Below, in pieces: positions 8,672 through 17,392 of a stretch of 64,000 bases of DNA. The notes under the pieces were generated by a model. That model saw only the letters and a program-made list of their open reading frames with translations. It was not told the DNA's origin and did no database searches. The translations under genes were made by a program, and so were the position numbers. The stretch spans positions 4,759,501 to 4,823,500 of the forward strand of contig NZ_CP094351.1 of assembly GCF_022807995.1 (NCBI RefSeq). The letters are read 5' to 3'. The DNA is from Pseudomonas orientalis (GTDB lineage Bacteria; Pseudomonadota; Gammaproteobacteria; Pseudomonadales; Pseudomonadaceae). Within the stretch, counting starts at the first letter, position 1. The number at the start of each line of letters is the position of its first letter.

Positions 8672-9630
8672 AACTGCATCTTCTCCCTGCGATTTTTCGG
8701 TGTTGGGTAAGGTCTATCGCCCCGATTCTGTCCGACCGCTTTGCTGAGACTCACCACGAGCAGGCCGACAATAGTCAGGCTTGCGCCCAGCAGAAACCCG
8801 ATGCTCGTCTGCTCTTTGAGCCACAGGTAACCCATCAATACGCCAAACAGCGGACTCATGAAGGCCAGCACTCCCAGGCGAGCCGCGAGGTAGCGACGAA
8901 GCATCCAGAACCAGATCAAGTAGCTGGCCACTGACACGATCAATGTCTGGAAAACCAGACTGGCCACTGCACCGGTTGAAAAACTCATTTCGCTTTGGCC
9001 CGCTAGCAGGCTCAAAGGCAGCAGAAGGAGAAAGGCCCCTGCCAGTTGGTAAAACAGGGTCTGGGTTGCGGGTGCTTCACTTAGGCGACTCGTACGCACC
9101 GCTACCGTCGTAAATCCCCAGGCAGCGCCCGCGCACAAGCCCAGCAGGTCACCCAGCAGGCTGTTTGTGTTGGAGGTTTGAATGGCTGTCCCATCGCGTG
9201 GCATGAGGAAGGTGATGGCAATGCCTGCGAACGCCAGCGACATACCCAACCACTGAATCGCGCTAAGCCGTTCCTCCGGCAAGCGCAGGTGCAGACCAAT
9301 GGCGGCAAACAAGGGCGCCGTATACAGGAAAACCGCCATATGCGAAGCACTTGTCCAGCGTAACCCTTGCGCGATGAACAGAAATTCACTCGCGAACAGA
9401 ACGGCCACGACCAATCCGGAGCGGCACCAGACGCCGGGTAACCACACTTCCCGCATGATCGATTTTCCGATCAGCCAGACCAAGGCTGCAGCGACTCCGG
9501 AGCGAACGGCAACCTGCATGAGCGGTGCTATGTCACCGGCAACCGCCTTGATTGCCACCTGCTGGGCGCCCCAGATGAGACACAGCAGCACCATTACTGC
9601 CGTGGCAGTCCCATCGACTGACTTCCTCAC
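8668..9630 (-). CDS. DMT superfamily EamA-type transporter
   Basis: A 320-residue inner-membrane protein with about ten hydrophobic helices arranged as two EamA repeats (LLCLIWGAQQVAIKAV near the N-terminus; GLCAGAAWGFTTVAVRTSRL at the start of the second half). Family members export amino acids, metabolites or drugs. It is the first gene of an operon with the quinone reductase (ATGA overlap), suggesting export of a redox-active or toxic compound; the substrate is unknown. The start at 9630 lies ~150 bases from the divergent LysR remnant. Confidence 0.9.
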   Translation of the reverse strand: MRKSVDGTATAVMVLLCLIWGAQQVAIKAVAGDIAPLMQVAVRSGVAAALVWLIGKSIMREVWLPGVWCRSGLVVAVLFASEFLFIAQGLRWTSASHMAVFLYTAPLFAAIGLHLRLPEERLSAIQWLGMSLAFAGIAITFLMPRDGTAIQTSNTNSLLGDLLGLCAGAAWGFTTVAVRTSRLSEAPATQTLFYQLAGAFLLLLPLSLLAGQSEMSFSTGAVASLVFQTLIVSVASYLIWFWMLRRYLAARLGVLAFMSPLFGVLMGYLWLKEQTSIGFLLGASLTIVGLLVVSLSKAVGQNRGDRPYPTPKNRREKMQL

Positions 9631-9777
9631 TGGTCGGCACCTTTTGTCATTGATTTGGACAATAATTTATTTCTCACTCGGCAGGCCCAACAGCCGATGG
9701 CGAAATTCGATTGTGGGAAAGTACTCAAGCCACTACAAATCATATGTTTTCGATCTATAGAAGAGAAAAACTACGCC

Positions 9778-10665
9778 ATGAGAGCTGATACGCCCCTCAG
9801 GGCCATCGCATGCTTTGACGCGGTCATGCGCACCGGCAGCGTCAGCCTTGCTGCAAGCCAGTTGTTCGTGACACCGGGAGCGGTAGGGCAACAGATTCGC
9901 AAGCTGGAAGGTTGGCTGGGGACGCCACTGTTCGTACGCAATGTGCGCAGGCTGCAACCCACGGCGCAGGCGCTGAGTTACTGGGAGCAGGTCAAGCCGG
10001 CGCTTCGCCAGCTGGAGACAGCCAACCTAGCCGTGCGGGTTCTTAGAGACAGGCAGGTACGGCTAAGCTTGCCGCCGGCATTCGCTAACTCCTGGTTCGC
10101 AAAGCGGATGCCATTGTTCATGGAGCGGCATCCAGAGGTGCAACTGCACTTGAGCGCATCCACCGATAACGTGGATTTCCATGACGCTACCTGCGACCTG
10201 GCGGTGCGGCATTTCGATGGACATAGCAGTGACGTGAGCGCAGAACTGCTCTTGCCAGACGAGGTCAGGGTCTATTCCAGCCCGGCGTAACGCGAACGGC
10301 TCCAGTTGCATAGCCTTGATTGTTTGCCGGGAGCCACCTTGATCTATACGACGTCTCACGCTCACTGGGCTCAATGGCTATCATCGGTCGGTATGTCCGC
10401 CGATAGCTTTTCCAGCAGCCTCAAGTTCGATCAGTCTGAGCTGGCAATCGACGCGGCGCGTCGCGATCAGGGTTTAGTGCTCACCAGCCCTTGGCTGGTT
10501 GAGGAAGACGTAGAAAGAGCCCTTCTCGTACCTGTCTTTGACGCTGTACTGAAGACTGGCAAGGGCTATTATTTGGTTCAGGCCAAAGATGTAGTGCTGG
10601 GTGAGGCAGCACAGCTGCTGCGCCGGTGGCTTTGCGACGTAGCGCAGCGCGTTCAAAAAAATTGA
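9778..10665 (+). pseudogene. LysR family regulator interrupted by a nonsense codon
   Basis: The reading frame encodes a GcvA-like LysR protein: the N-terminal helix-turn-helix (LRAIACFDAVMRTGSVSLAASQLFVTPGAVGQQIRKLE) and the effector domain up to ...EVRVYSSPA. A TAA then interrupts at 10288-10290. The same frame continues without shift to 10665 and encodes the rest of the effector domain (LIYTTSHAHWAQW...LVLTSPWLVEEDVERALLVPVFD). A Tyr codon (TAC or TAT) changed to TAA would explain it. An upstream extension to 9655 is open but ATG 9778 fits family starts. It is divergent from the transporter-quinone reductase operon and probably regulated it. A sequencing error is the alternative. Confidence 0.8.
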
Positions 10666-10757
10666 TAATTTGAAGTCCAGGAAGAATAAATCCGTCCTCT
10701 TTCCGGGGTTTCGATTGCGTCCAACGGATCTTTCGACGAAGTCGAAATAGGAAAATC

Positions 10758-11081
10758 ATGGCATTCATTGCTACCTGCGTTGCGTCCCTGTTTTTTTGGG
10801 TTGTTGTTTCAGCACTCACAGGAACCAAGGAACCTTGGGACCTGGCCAGTTACTGGACCCTCATATATCCCGCAGCGCTTGCTCTGTCAGCGATGCTTGG
10901 AGCCGTGCTAAAAAACGCCCAATGGTCCGCAGGCGCCGTCGTAATGCTTGCTCAGATCCCGGTGATGTTGGTTACCTCTGGTGCTTCCCCGTTGCTGGGT
11001 GTTGGCATCCTGTATGCGGCTATTCTCTCGATTCCGGCCATAACGCTTTCCTGGCTCGCCGGCAAAGTACGGCAGGCTTGA
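10758..11081 (+). CDS. Small hydrophobic membrane protein, unknown function
   Basis: A 107-residue protein with three or four predicted transmembrane helices (IATCVASLFFWVVVSAL; YWTLIYPAALALSAMLGAVL; AVVMLAQIPVMLV; LLGVGILYAAILSIPAITLSWLAG). No enzymatic motif is seen. It stands between the LysR remnant and a cupin gene with no obvious operon partner. Family not recognised. Confidence 0.7.
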   Translation: MAFIATCVASLFFWVVVSALTGTKEPWDLASYWTLIYPAALALSAMLGAVLKNAQWSAGAVVMLAQIPVMLVTSGASPLLGVGILYAAILSIPAITLSWLAGKVRQA

Positions 11082-11178
11082 ACTCAGAACAGCGCGATGA
11101 CGCCTATTGCATGATCGTTCAAGCCCTGCGCCATTCTTCTGGCTAACATGACTTTCCTCACCGACTCGAGTATCCGTC

Positions 11179-11553
11179 ATGGCTCAGCCTCCCGCCTCCC
11201 CCATAAACCTCACCCAAAAAGCCGCCCTCATCGACCAACACTGGAGCCCGCGCGTCGTCGCCGAAATGAACGACTACCAGTTCAAGGTGGTGCGTATCGA
11301 AGGCGAATTCATCTGGCACGCCCACCCCGAAACCGACGAGGCATTCCTGGTGCTGGAAGGCACGCTACGTATCGACCTTCCCGACGGCCCCGTCTATGTA
11401 GCGCCAGGCGAACTCTACGTGGTCCCTCGCGGCATTGAACACCGCACGGCCGCCGAAGGCGAAGCCAAGCTGATGATGATCGAGCCACGGGGCATTTTGA
11501 ACACCGGTCATGAAGGTGGGGACCGAACCGCCTTGAATGATCAGTGGATTTGA
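11179..11553 (+). CDS. Cupin domain protein
   Basis: A 124-residue single-domain cupin. The first metal-binding motif is HAHPETDEAFLVLEGTL; the second is PGELYVVPRGIEHRTAAEGEAKLMMIEP. Small cupins of this type are metal-dependent isomerases, dioxygenases or sensor proteins; the sequence does not identify the substrate. Cytoplasmic, no signal peptide. Confidence 0.85.
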   Translation: MAQPPASPINLTQKAALIDQHWSPRVVAEMNDYQFKVVRIEGEFIWHAHPETDEAFLVLEGTLRIDLPDGPVYVAPGELYVVPRGIEHRTAAEGEAKLMMIEPRGILNTGHEGGDRTALNDQWI

Positions 11554-11597
11554 ATACTGGCTTTGGGTCTGGACACGATTATCATCAACGCACCGCG

Positions 11598-12101
11598 ATG
11601 ACACCGTCTCCAACCCCAACGTTGAAACTTATGAATAAAAACGAATGGCAAGCCCTGAAGCTCAGGCTTAAAAAGTACCTGGCGATTATCTTCGCGCTCT
11701 GCCTTACGGGGTTTCTCATCTACGCCTATCTGCACAAACCCGAGCTTCCCCCCCAAATAGTCCTGAAGCAAAACTTCATACCGGGGGAATGGCTTTATAT
11801 CGTCGAGGAAGCCAGGGATCGTTCGGAACCCAAGACGCTGAAGTTCTATATGGATTACCGTGAATCGACAGACGCAACCATGAAGGTGTACCTCGGCAAA
11901 ACCCCGCCGTTCCTGGTCTCGGACACCGACTTGAAAGACGTGGTCATCCAGCGCGTCGCCAACGGCCTGCACATCAAGCTCAAAGGCGCCGTCAGCCGTT
12001 ATCACAGCGACCTATACCTGAGGGACGGCGACACTTACACCACGTATCGCATAAGCCTCGAACAAGTTGAAACCCGACCGCCCTTGCCGAGCGGTCGGTA
12101 A
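11598..12101 (+). CDS. Membrane-anchored protein of unknown function
   Basis: About 167 residues from ATG 11598, or 156 from ATG 11631; neither has a strong Shine-Dalgarno sequence. One hydrophobic helix (YLAIIFALCLTGFLIYAYL) near residues 25-45 anchors a periplasmic domain (PGEWLYIVEEARD...FYMDYRESTDATMKVYLG...TDLKDVVIQRVANGLHIKLKG). Family not recognised. It ends 3 bases before the stop of the convergent membrane-protein gene. Confidence 0.6.
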   Translation: MTPSPTPTLKLMNKNEWQALKLRLKKYLAIIFALCLTGFLIYAYLHKPELPPQIVLKQNFIPGEWLYIVEEARDRSEPKTLKFYMDYRESTDATMKVYLGKTPPFLVSDTDLKDVVIQRVANGLHIKLKGAVSRYHSDLYLRDGDTYTTYRISLEQVETRPPLPSGR

Positions 12102-12103
12102 GC

Positions 12104-12388
12104 TTATTTCAACAGGGCGATCAGCGCGCACACCAGCGTGATCGCCAGTGCCGGCCATTGCATGGGCATGAAAAAGAAGTGATGGCGAACGCCATCGGCG
12201 TGAACCTTTCGATTCAACACCAAGCCCAGCACAACGTTGATCGCCGAGCCCATCCCGAACCCCATCAACACTTGCATGAGCGAGGTATTGCCGGGCTTGA
12301 CGCTCGGATCCGGCCACAGCCACATCAACAGCAGCACCATCGCCACGGGTGTAAACAACGTGAGCCAGCCTGCACCGCGATAGATCAT
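12104..12388 (-). CDS. Small membrane protein, unknown function
   Basis: A 94-residue protein with three predicted membrane helices (LTLFTPVAMVLLLMWLW; LMQVLMGFGMGSAINVVLGLVL; WPALAITLVCALIALL). It follows the 298-residue membrane protein gene by 30 bases on the same strand, so both are probably one transcript. Function not recognised. Confidence 0.7.
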   Translation of the reverse strand: MIYRGAGWLTLFTPVAMVLLLMWLWPDPSVKPGNTSLMQVLMGFGMGSAINVVLGLVLNRKVHADGVRHHFFFMPMQWPALAITLVCALIALLK

Positions 12389-12418
12389 CGTTCAGTCCTC
12401 ATCCTTAAAGCTGCCGGC

Positions 12419-13315
12419 TCACGCCAACTCGCGGGTTTGTTCTTCGACTGCCAATACGGCATCGAGGGTGTTGAGGAACAGGTCGTGGCTGAGGATGCCA
12501 GTGGCGATGGTCGACAACACAGCTTTGCCGCTCTCGTCCTTGATTACCACTTTTTCGGTCCAGGCATTGAGATCGACGGTGCGCAGCGAGGACATCGGCA
12601 CTGCGCGCCCCTGGTAGTCCAGAAACGCGCGGCTGACCATGATCGGCGAGGTGGTGATTTTCAGGAAGTTGCCGCTCACGCGCTTGCCCCAGACCTGCCC
12701 CGAGCTGATGCAGTTGAACGTCACCGCCCCACCCGTTTCCAGCGTCGCGATCACTGCCGGCATGCGCGCGCGTACATGCAGCTCGCGCACCAACTGCTGG
12801 AATTCGTAAAAGCCCTTGAGGGTTTCAATCACTCGGTGAAAAGGCTCCGACGCGTTACGGCGATAGGCCAGATTGGTGATCATGCCGGTCATCACGGTTT
12901 GCCCGGAGCCAAACAGGTACAGGTCTTCGATGTCGGTAAAGGCGGTGTAGTCGTGCTGGTCGTTGATGAAGCGCTCGATGCCGTGCTCATACACGTTGTA
13001 ACGCGGCGCGCGCAGTTTTCTGTGCCAGGCGTAGCCGGCAAACACGCCCAACGCGAGAACGGCGAGCAAGGCGCTGGTGAAGTAGATCACGGTTTGCGGG
13101 CTGCTGAAGCTGAACGACATGCCGCGGACGGTCTGGCCGACGACGGGGCCGTTACTGCCCGCCGGCAGGATGGTGCCCAGGTACAGCACAAACACTGCGA
13201 GCCCCAGCAACACGACGCCAAATATCAAACTGAAGATCAGGAAACCCTTGCCGTGGCGGAAACTGGCGATCAATTCGCCGGTGGCGGATGGCGTTTGGGT
13301 GGAGGATGACTGCAT
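12419..13315 (-). CDS. Two-helix membrane protein with large cytoplasmic domain, unknown function
   Basis: A 298-residue protein. Two N-terminal membrane helices (FLIFSLIFGVVLLGLAVFVLYLG; VIYFTSALLAVLALGVFAGYAW) are followed by a ~190-residue soluble region (YNVYEHGIERFINDQHDYTAFTDIEDLYLFGSG...) with a pattern reminiscent of membrane-bound PH-like domains. No catalytic motif is seen. Probably cotranscribed with the small membrane protein downstream. Confidence 0.7.
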   Translation of the reverse strand: MQSSSTQTPSATGELIASFRHGKGFLIFSLIFGVVLLGLAVFVLYLGTILPAGSNGPVVGQTVRGMSFSFSSPQTVIYFTSALLAVLALGVFAGYAWHRKLRAPRYNVYEHGIERFINDQHDYTAFTDIEDLYLFGSGQTVMTGMITNLAYRRNASEPFHRVIETLKGFYEFQQLVRELHVRARMPAVIATLETGGAVTFNCISSGQVWGKRVSGNFLKITTSPIMVSRAFLDYQGRAVPMSSLRTVDLNAWTEKVVIKDESGKAVLSTIATGILSHDLFLNTLDAVLAVEEQTRELA

Positions 13316-13531
13316 GGGTGTTTGCGTCCTTGTAGTGGGTTAGGTCTTGCACCCTATCCTTCTGGTGACCGGGTGCAGTTGGCACGGCGAGTTGGAACAT
13401 GGCTAATTAATATCGTTCCTTGACCAGAGGACAGTACGGCTGCGCAAGCCAACCGGTTCACACTATGGGGTCTTTTTTTTCCCGTGCAGAACAGTGATCA
13501 TCGCCCCCCCAAAGCCCCAGGAATCAACACC

Positions 13532-13861
13532 ATGGAATTGACGCTGGAAGCGGTTGCGCTCTTTGCACTGAAGCTTTCGCACGAGACGGACGGCGGCAGC
13601 CCGGTTTTGCGCGATGATCCGGTGATGGAGGCGTACGACCGCGAGGTATTTGGGTTGTTGGTGCGCCAGGGGGATTTGGCGGGGATTCGGTTGAAGCTGG
13701 ATGAGTGCCTGACCTCAGCGCTCGAATCACTGGGCGGCGCCACGACCGTGATGGGGCGCGAGCTGCAACGACTGGCAACCGCCGTACAAAATACAGATCA
13801 GCTCAACGCACTGAGCGTACCGCTAACCACCCTCAAGGACTACCTGAAAGACATCCAGTGA
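13532..13861 (+). CDS. Small soluble helical protein, unknown function
   Basis: A 109-residue protein from ATG 13532, preceded by AGGA at 13518-13521. The sequence (MELTLEAVALFALKLSHETDGG...LDECLTSALESLGG...LTTLKDYLKDIQ) is predicted to be largely helical and cytoplasmic. The frame is open to 13484, giving 125 residues if a CTG/GTG-type start were used. Its end overlaps the end of the convergent LysE gene by 39 bases. Family not recognised. Confidence 0.6.
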   Translation: MELTLEAVALFALKLSHETDGGSPVLRDDPVMEAYDREVFGLLVRQGDLAGIRLKLDECLTSALESLGGATTVMGRELQRLATAVQNTDQLNALSVPLTTLKDYLKDIQ

Positions 13862-14470
13862 ATCGGTGATCAGCATTCCGGCGAGATACACCATCAACAC
13901 CGCCACCCCCGCATCCAGCCAGCGCCACACCACCGGTGTTCTAAATAACCTAGTCAGTCGCTGACAACCAAGCGCCAGCAATACAAACCACAATAGCGAC
14001 GCGGTCATCGCCCCCGCCGCAAAGATTGCTTGTTGGCCTGCCGGCTTAGCGGCGCCGATCGAGCCGATCAGCACGACGGTATCGAGCCATGCGTAGGGGT
14101 TGGCAAAACCCAGCACCATTGCCGTACGCAACAGCCCTCGTTGCGAATTGCCGCCTTGGGTGTCCGGCAAGGACTGGTCACGCAGGCAAGCCAGCAGGCG
14201 CTGGCCACCGAACCACAGCAAATACGCCGCGCCGGAAAGAAGCAAGAGCGCTACCAGCTTGGGACGGCTTTCCAATAGCGAACCCAAACCCGTGATGCCC
14301 GCGGCGATCAATAACATATCGGAGACTACGCAGACGGCCACCACACCCCAGATGGGACCACGGCTGACACCTTGGCGGATGACCAAGGTGTCTTTGGGAC
14401 CGGGGGCTGCGAACAAGCCAATGCCCAGGAGCAAGCCTTCAAGGTAGAGCGCACTGAAGTACGGGGCCAT
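13823..14470 (-). CDS. LysE/ArgO family exporter
   Basis: A 215-residue inner-membrane protein with about six helices and the LysE signature near the N-terminus (LLLGIGLFAAPGPKDTLVIRQGVSRG). ATG 14470 fits family starts better than the longer frame to 14524, which would run into the upstream gene. The family exports basic or other amino acids. The upstream oxygenase gene ends 25 bases before this start, so both are probably cotranscribed; a product of that enzyme could be the exported compound (inference). A 14-base perfect palindrome lies between them. Confidence 0.85.
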   Translation of the reverse strand: MAPYFSALYLEGLLLGIGLFAAPGPKDTLVIRQGVSRGPIWGVVAVCVVSDMLLIAAGITGLGSLLESRPKLVALLLLSGAAYLLWFGGQRLLACLRDQSLPDTQGGNSQRGLLRTAMVLGFANPYAWLDTVVLIGSIGAAKPAGQQAIFAAGAMTASLLWFVLLALGCQRLTRLFRTPVVWRWLDAGVAVLMVYLAGMLITDSLDVFQVVLEGG

Positions 14471-14479
14471 AATGTGTCC

Positions 14480-14493
14480 GTGCCCGCGGGCAC
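14480..14493. promoter_or_regulatory. 14-base perfect palindrome before the LysE start
   Basis: GTGCCCGCGGGCAC is perfectly self-complementary and lies 9 bases upstream of the LysE-type start codon, between it and the oxygenase stop. It could be an operator or a small RNA hairpin affecting expression of the exporter. Role unproven. Confidence 0.3.
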
Positions 14494-14495
14494 AT

Positions 14496-15302
14496 TTAGA
14501 GAAGCTGAATAGGCTGGTTACCAAACCGGATGTGACGAGCGTTTACGGCGCCACTCATGTCAATTGCCTGCCTGCGGAAAAAACTGGTTAACACTTGCCC
14601 TGGGCTCGGGTTCGCAAAGTAGATCAACGAGCTTCTGGTCACCGGCCTCTGGGACGCGAGAACCGCGTGATAAGCGGCAGGAATTGCATGATCTGAAAGC
14701 TCAGTCAGCAAAGACCCTGCTAGCACCGCAATCTCATTTTCCAAAAGACGCACAGGTTCAAGCGAGCCCCCTTTCACCAAAACCAGCCCTTCGCGGGTAG
14801 GTTTGATAAAAGACAACATATGACCGTCTTCATGAGGATCCTGGGCGAATCGACGCTCGATGTTTACAGCCTGAGCACCGTAGACACATAACTGTACGTA
14901 GGAAGCCAAGCGAAATGGACCGAGTGGCGCTACTCCGAACTCGTCGCAGATGCCGTCCATTAACTCCTGAGCCAACGTGCTGATCTGTTGCTCAAAGATA
15001 TCCACCGCCGCGAAAAAGCCGCTCTTGGTGAACTCATAACCTATTCGCTTCGACGCATGCGCAGGCCAATAACAGAATCGCTCACAGAGGTCAGGCTGAT
15101 CCTCAATACCTGAATATTCAGCGCCAAACGGGAAAAACCCGTCAGTGTCCTGACTGAACGAAAATGCTGCCTTGGTCGCTTGGGAGATTGACGAGTATCC
15201 ATCAACAATTTGTTTGTAGTTTCCCAGCATGACTTCGGGTATTTGCAAGATACCAAAGCCTGATCGAACGATAGATTCACAGCACATTTTTATTTGAGTC
15301 AT
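14496..15302 (-). CDS. 2-oxoglutarate/Fe(II)-type oxygenase, isopenicillin N synthase-like
   Basis: About 268 residues from ATG 15302 (MTQIKMCCESIVRSGFGILQIPEV); the frame is open to 15419 but the extra 39 residues are not family-like. The Fe(II) facial triad is suggested by H-E-D in DPHEDGHMLSF and by the distal His in YHAVLASQRPVTRSSLIYFANP, where the RxS motif would bind 2-oxoglutarate. The family covers ethylene-forming enzyme, isopenicillin N synthase and many oxidases; the substrate is unknown. It is divergent from the XRE-NBR1 regulator and precedes a LysE exporter, giving a regulator-enzyme-exporter arrangement. Confidence 0.75.
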   Translation of the reverse strand: MTQIKMCCESIVRSGFGILQIPEVMLGNYKQIVDGYSSISQATKAAFSFSQDTDGFFPFGAEYSGIEDQPDLCERFCYWPAHASKRIGYEFTKSGFFAAVDIFEQQISTLAQELMDGICDEFGVAPLGPFRLASYVQLCVYGAQAVNIERRFAQDPHEDGHMLSFIKPTREGLVLVKGGSLEPVRLLENEIAVLAGSLLTELSDHAIPAAYHAVLASQRPVTRSSLIYFANPSPGQVLTSFFRRQAIDMSGAVNARHIRFGNQPIQLL

Positions 15303-15533
15303 AGCTATATCCAAAGAGAGATGTAAAGGAATGCAACACACACTAGGTTCGCAAGCATGTGAGAAACCGCGACACTGGATATAGTCAACCAAAAATAGGG
15401 ACCTATCCATGTCCTTCACAACGTCGCCAGCTGGGTGTGAGTGTGCATTGCTCGTTACACGCGGCGGCGAGCAAGTTGTACTTTTTGGTGAACAAGGTGA
15501 CGACTTTCACCACGGACTGGGACCAACACGATT

Positions 15534-16226
15534 ATGAGCATCAAAAACCGTGACACTCTCCGAGCCCTGGTGGTACGACGTAGCCGAGAGCTGGGCAAGT
15601 CCATGACTACGCTAGCCAAGGAAGCCGGTATCTCCAGAACCTACCTCTATGGTTTAGCAGGAGGCGTCTCAAAAGACCCATCAGTTCGCACCTTGATCAA
15701 ACTGGCCAAAGTGCTGCAGGTTTCCCCGCTGCTGCTGTTCCGTTACTTCGCCGACTTGGCGGGGGCTCCCGTCGACTCCAGCTCAATGGCGACCACCAAC
15801 CGGGCAGTGGGCTTGCATGATTCAAGTGACATCGCCGTCTTCAACGCAGACGTCACTACGCCCGACCAGACCGTCGTGCTGCCTGGCGAAATTTTTCAGA
15901 AGACATGGGAGATTCAGAACCTCGGCACACGCCCGTGGCGGGGCCGAAAGTTGGTGCGCGTTGACGGTGAGTACGTCATCGCACGGCGCACCGCCATGGG
16001 CGCGCCATTGGAAGTCGTCATGGACACGCATCTGCGCAGCCTTAACAACGAAATCCTCATCGCAGAAACACTGCCTGGGCAACCGGTGCATATCACGGTG
16101 GAATTCGCCGCGCCCAAGGAAACCTGCGCAGTCACTTCCATCTGGCGGATCGAGGATGAACATGGGCAACCGTGCTACGGCCCTGAGTTCATTTTGCATG
16201 TGATAGTAAACGTGATGGCGCGCTGA
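15534..16226 (+). CDS. XRE-type regulator fused to an NBR1-Ig-like domain
   Basis: A 230-residue protein. Residues ~5-65 are an XRE helix-turn-helix (SMTTLAKEAGISRTYLYGLAGGVSKDPSVRTLIKLAKVLQV). Residues ~100-228 match the NBR1-Ig-like fold (NADVTTPDQTVVLPGEIFQKTWEIQNLGTRPW; ETLPGQPVHITVEFAAP; ITVEFAAPKETCAVTSIWRI), with the spaced Trp residues of the 'four-tryptophan' domain known from the eukaryotic autophagy receptor NBR1. In bacteria such fusions are probably DNA-binding regulators whose Ig-like domain senses a ligand or mediates assembly; no function is established. It is divergent from the oxygenase gene, separated by 231 bases, and may control it. Confidence 0.85.
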   Translation: MSIKNRDTLRALVVRRSRELGKSMTTLAKEAGISRTYLYGLAGGVSKDPSVRTLIKLAKVLQVSPLLLFRYFADLAGAPVDSSSMATTNRAVGLHDSSDIAVFNADVTTPDQTVVLPGEIFQKTWEIQNLGTRPWRGRKLVRVDGEYVIARRTAMGAPLEVVMDTHLRSLNNEILIAETLPGQPVHITVEFAAPKETCAVTSIWRIEDEHGQPCYGPEFILHVIVNVMAR

Positions 16227-16227
16227 G

Positions 16228-16863
16228 CTACTTGCGCCCTTCCACCACCATCCGCACCGCCAACCCCATCAACACCGACCCCATCAGCCAACGCTGCACC
16301 ACCTGCCAGCCCGGCCGGGTGACGAAAAATACGGCGATGGAGCCCGCCAGGGTGGCAATCACCGCATTCACGCTTACGCTGATAAGAATCTGCGTGAAGC
16401 CCAGCACCAGGGATTGCATCAGCACACTGCCATGGCCGTTCGGGTCGATGAACTGGGGCAACAGCGATAGATACATCACCGCTACCTTGGGGTTCAGCAG
16501 GTTGGTCACCAGGCCCATGGTGAACAGTTTGCGCGGGCTGTCCTGGGGCAAATTCTGCACCTGAAACGGCGAACGGCCACCCGGCTTGACCGCCTGCCAG
16601 GCCAGATAAGCCAGGTACAGCGCCCCGCCAAATCGCAGCGCGTCATAGGCGAAGGGCACCGCCATTACCAATGCGGTAATTCCCAGGGCCGCGCACAGCA
16701 TATACACCAGAAACCCCAACGCCACGCCGCCCAGGGAGATAAACCCGGCCGCGCGCCCCTGGCAGATCGACCGTGAAATGAGGTAAATCATGTTCGGGCC
16801 GGGCGTCAGCACCATGCCGAGGGATATCAGCGCATAGGCAAGCCAGTTGGACAGCTCAGGCAT
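16228..16863 (-). CDS. LysE/RhtB family exporter
   Basis: A 211-residue inner-membrane protein starting at ATG 16863 (MPELSNWLAYALISLGMVLTPGPNMIYLISRSI), the usual family start; the longer frame to 16932 adds a non-family N-terminus. About six helices, signature LTPGPNMIYLISRS. Exports amino acids such as homoserine or threonine in characterised relatives; substrate here unknown. Its stop codon lies 1 base from the end of the XRE-NBR1 gene (convergent). Confidence 0.85.
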   Translation of the reverse strand: MPELSNWLAYALISLGMVLTPGPNMIYLISRSICQGRAAGFISLGGVALGFLVYMLCAALGITALVMAVPFAYDALRFGGALYLAYLAWQAVKPGGRSPFQVQNLPQDSPRKLFTMGLVTNLLNPKVAVMYLSLLPQFIDPNGHGSVLMQSLVLGFTQILISVSVNAVIATLAGSIAVFFVTRPGWQVVQRWLMGSVLMGLAVRMVVEGRK

Positions 16864-17020
16864 GGTCGGACTCCCTGGAGGTTGTTCTGTCGATGCGAAA
16901 CATTTGGTCAACGTTGTAGCGTTGGACGCCATGGTAGGGCGTTCAAAATGCGCGCGTTAGATACAGATCCATGCTCAAAACGTCATACACCGACCGCAGC
17001 ATTCACCCAAGGGCAGACAC

Positions 17021-17392
17021 ATGATCGACTTCAATAACAAAGGCTTCTTCAAACTCAAACAAAACAACGAATACGCCGAACGCGTGGCGTCATTGCTGCT
17101 CGATGGCGAGGAAGTGGTAGACGCGTACAAGGCCATGCGCGACGGCGTGGTGTTCACCACCAAGCGCATCATTGCGGTGAATGTTCAGGGAATCACCGGC
17201 AGCAAGAAGGACTTCACGTCGCTGCCCTACAAGAACATAGTGGCGTATTCGGTGGAAACGTCGGGTACGTTTGATTTGGATTCGGAGTTGGAGATTTATT
17301 TTTCGTCGTTGGGGAAGGTGAAGTTTGAATTTACCGGGAAGACTTCGATAGTTGAGATTTCACGCTTGATTTCAAAGCACTTGCTGACTTGA
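17021..17392 (+). CDS. Bacterial PH domain protein
   Basis: A 123-residue protein consisting of one bacterial pleckstrin-homology-like domain: ERVASLLLDGEEVVDAYKAMRDGVVFTTKRIIAVNVQGITGSKKDFTSLPYKNIVAYSVET and the C-terminal helix. The family is common in bacteria, cytoplasmic, and of unknown function. A GGGCAGACAC leader precedes ATG 17021. Confidence 0.85.
   Translation: MIDFNNKGFFKLKQNNEYAERVASLLLDGEEVVDAYKAMRDGVVFTTKRIIAVNVQGITGSKKDFTSLPYKNIVAYSVETSGTFDLDSELEIYFSSLGKVKFEFTGKTSIVEISRLISKHLLT

Noticed and set aside
10306..10665. The right part of the broken LysR frame as an independent gene
   Set aside because: It lacks the DNA-binding domain and continues the upstream frame exactly after the stop, so it is the tail of one disrupted gene.
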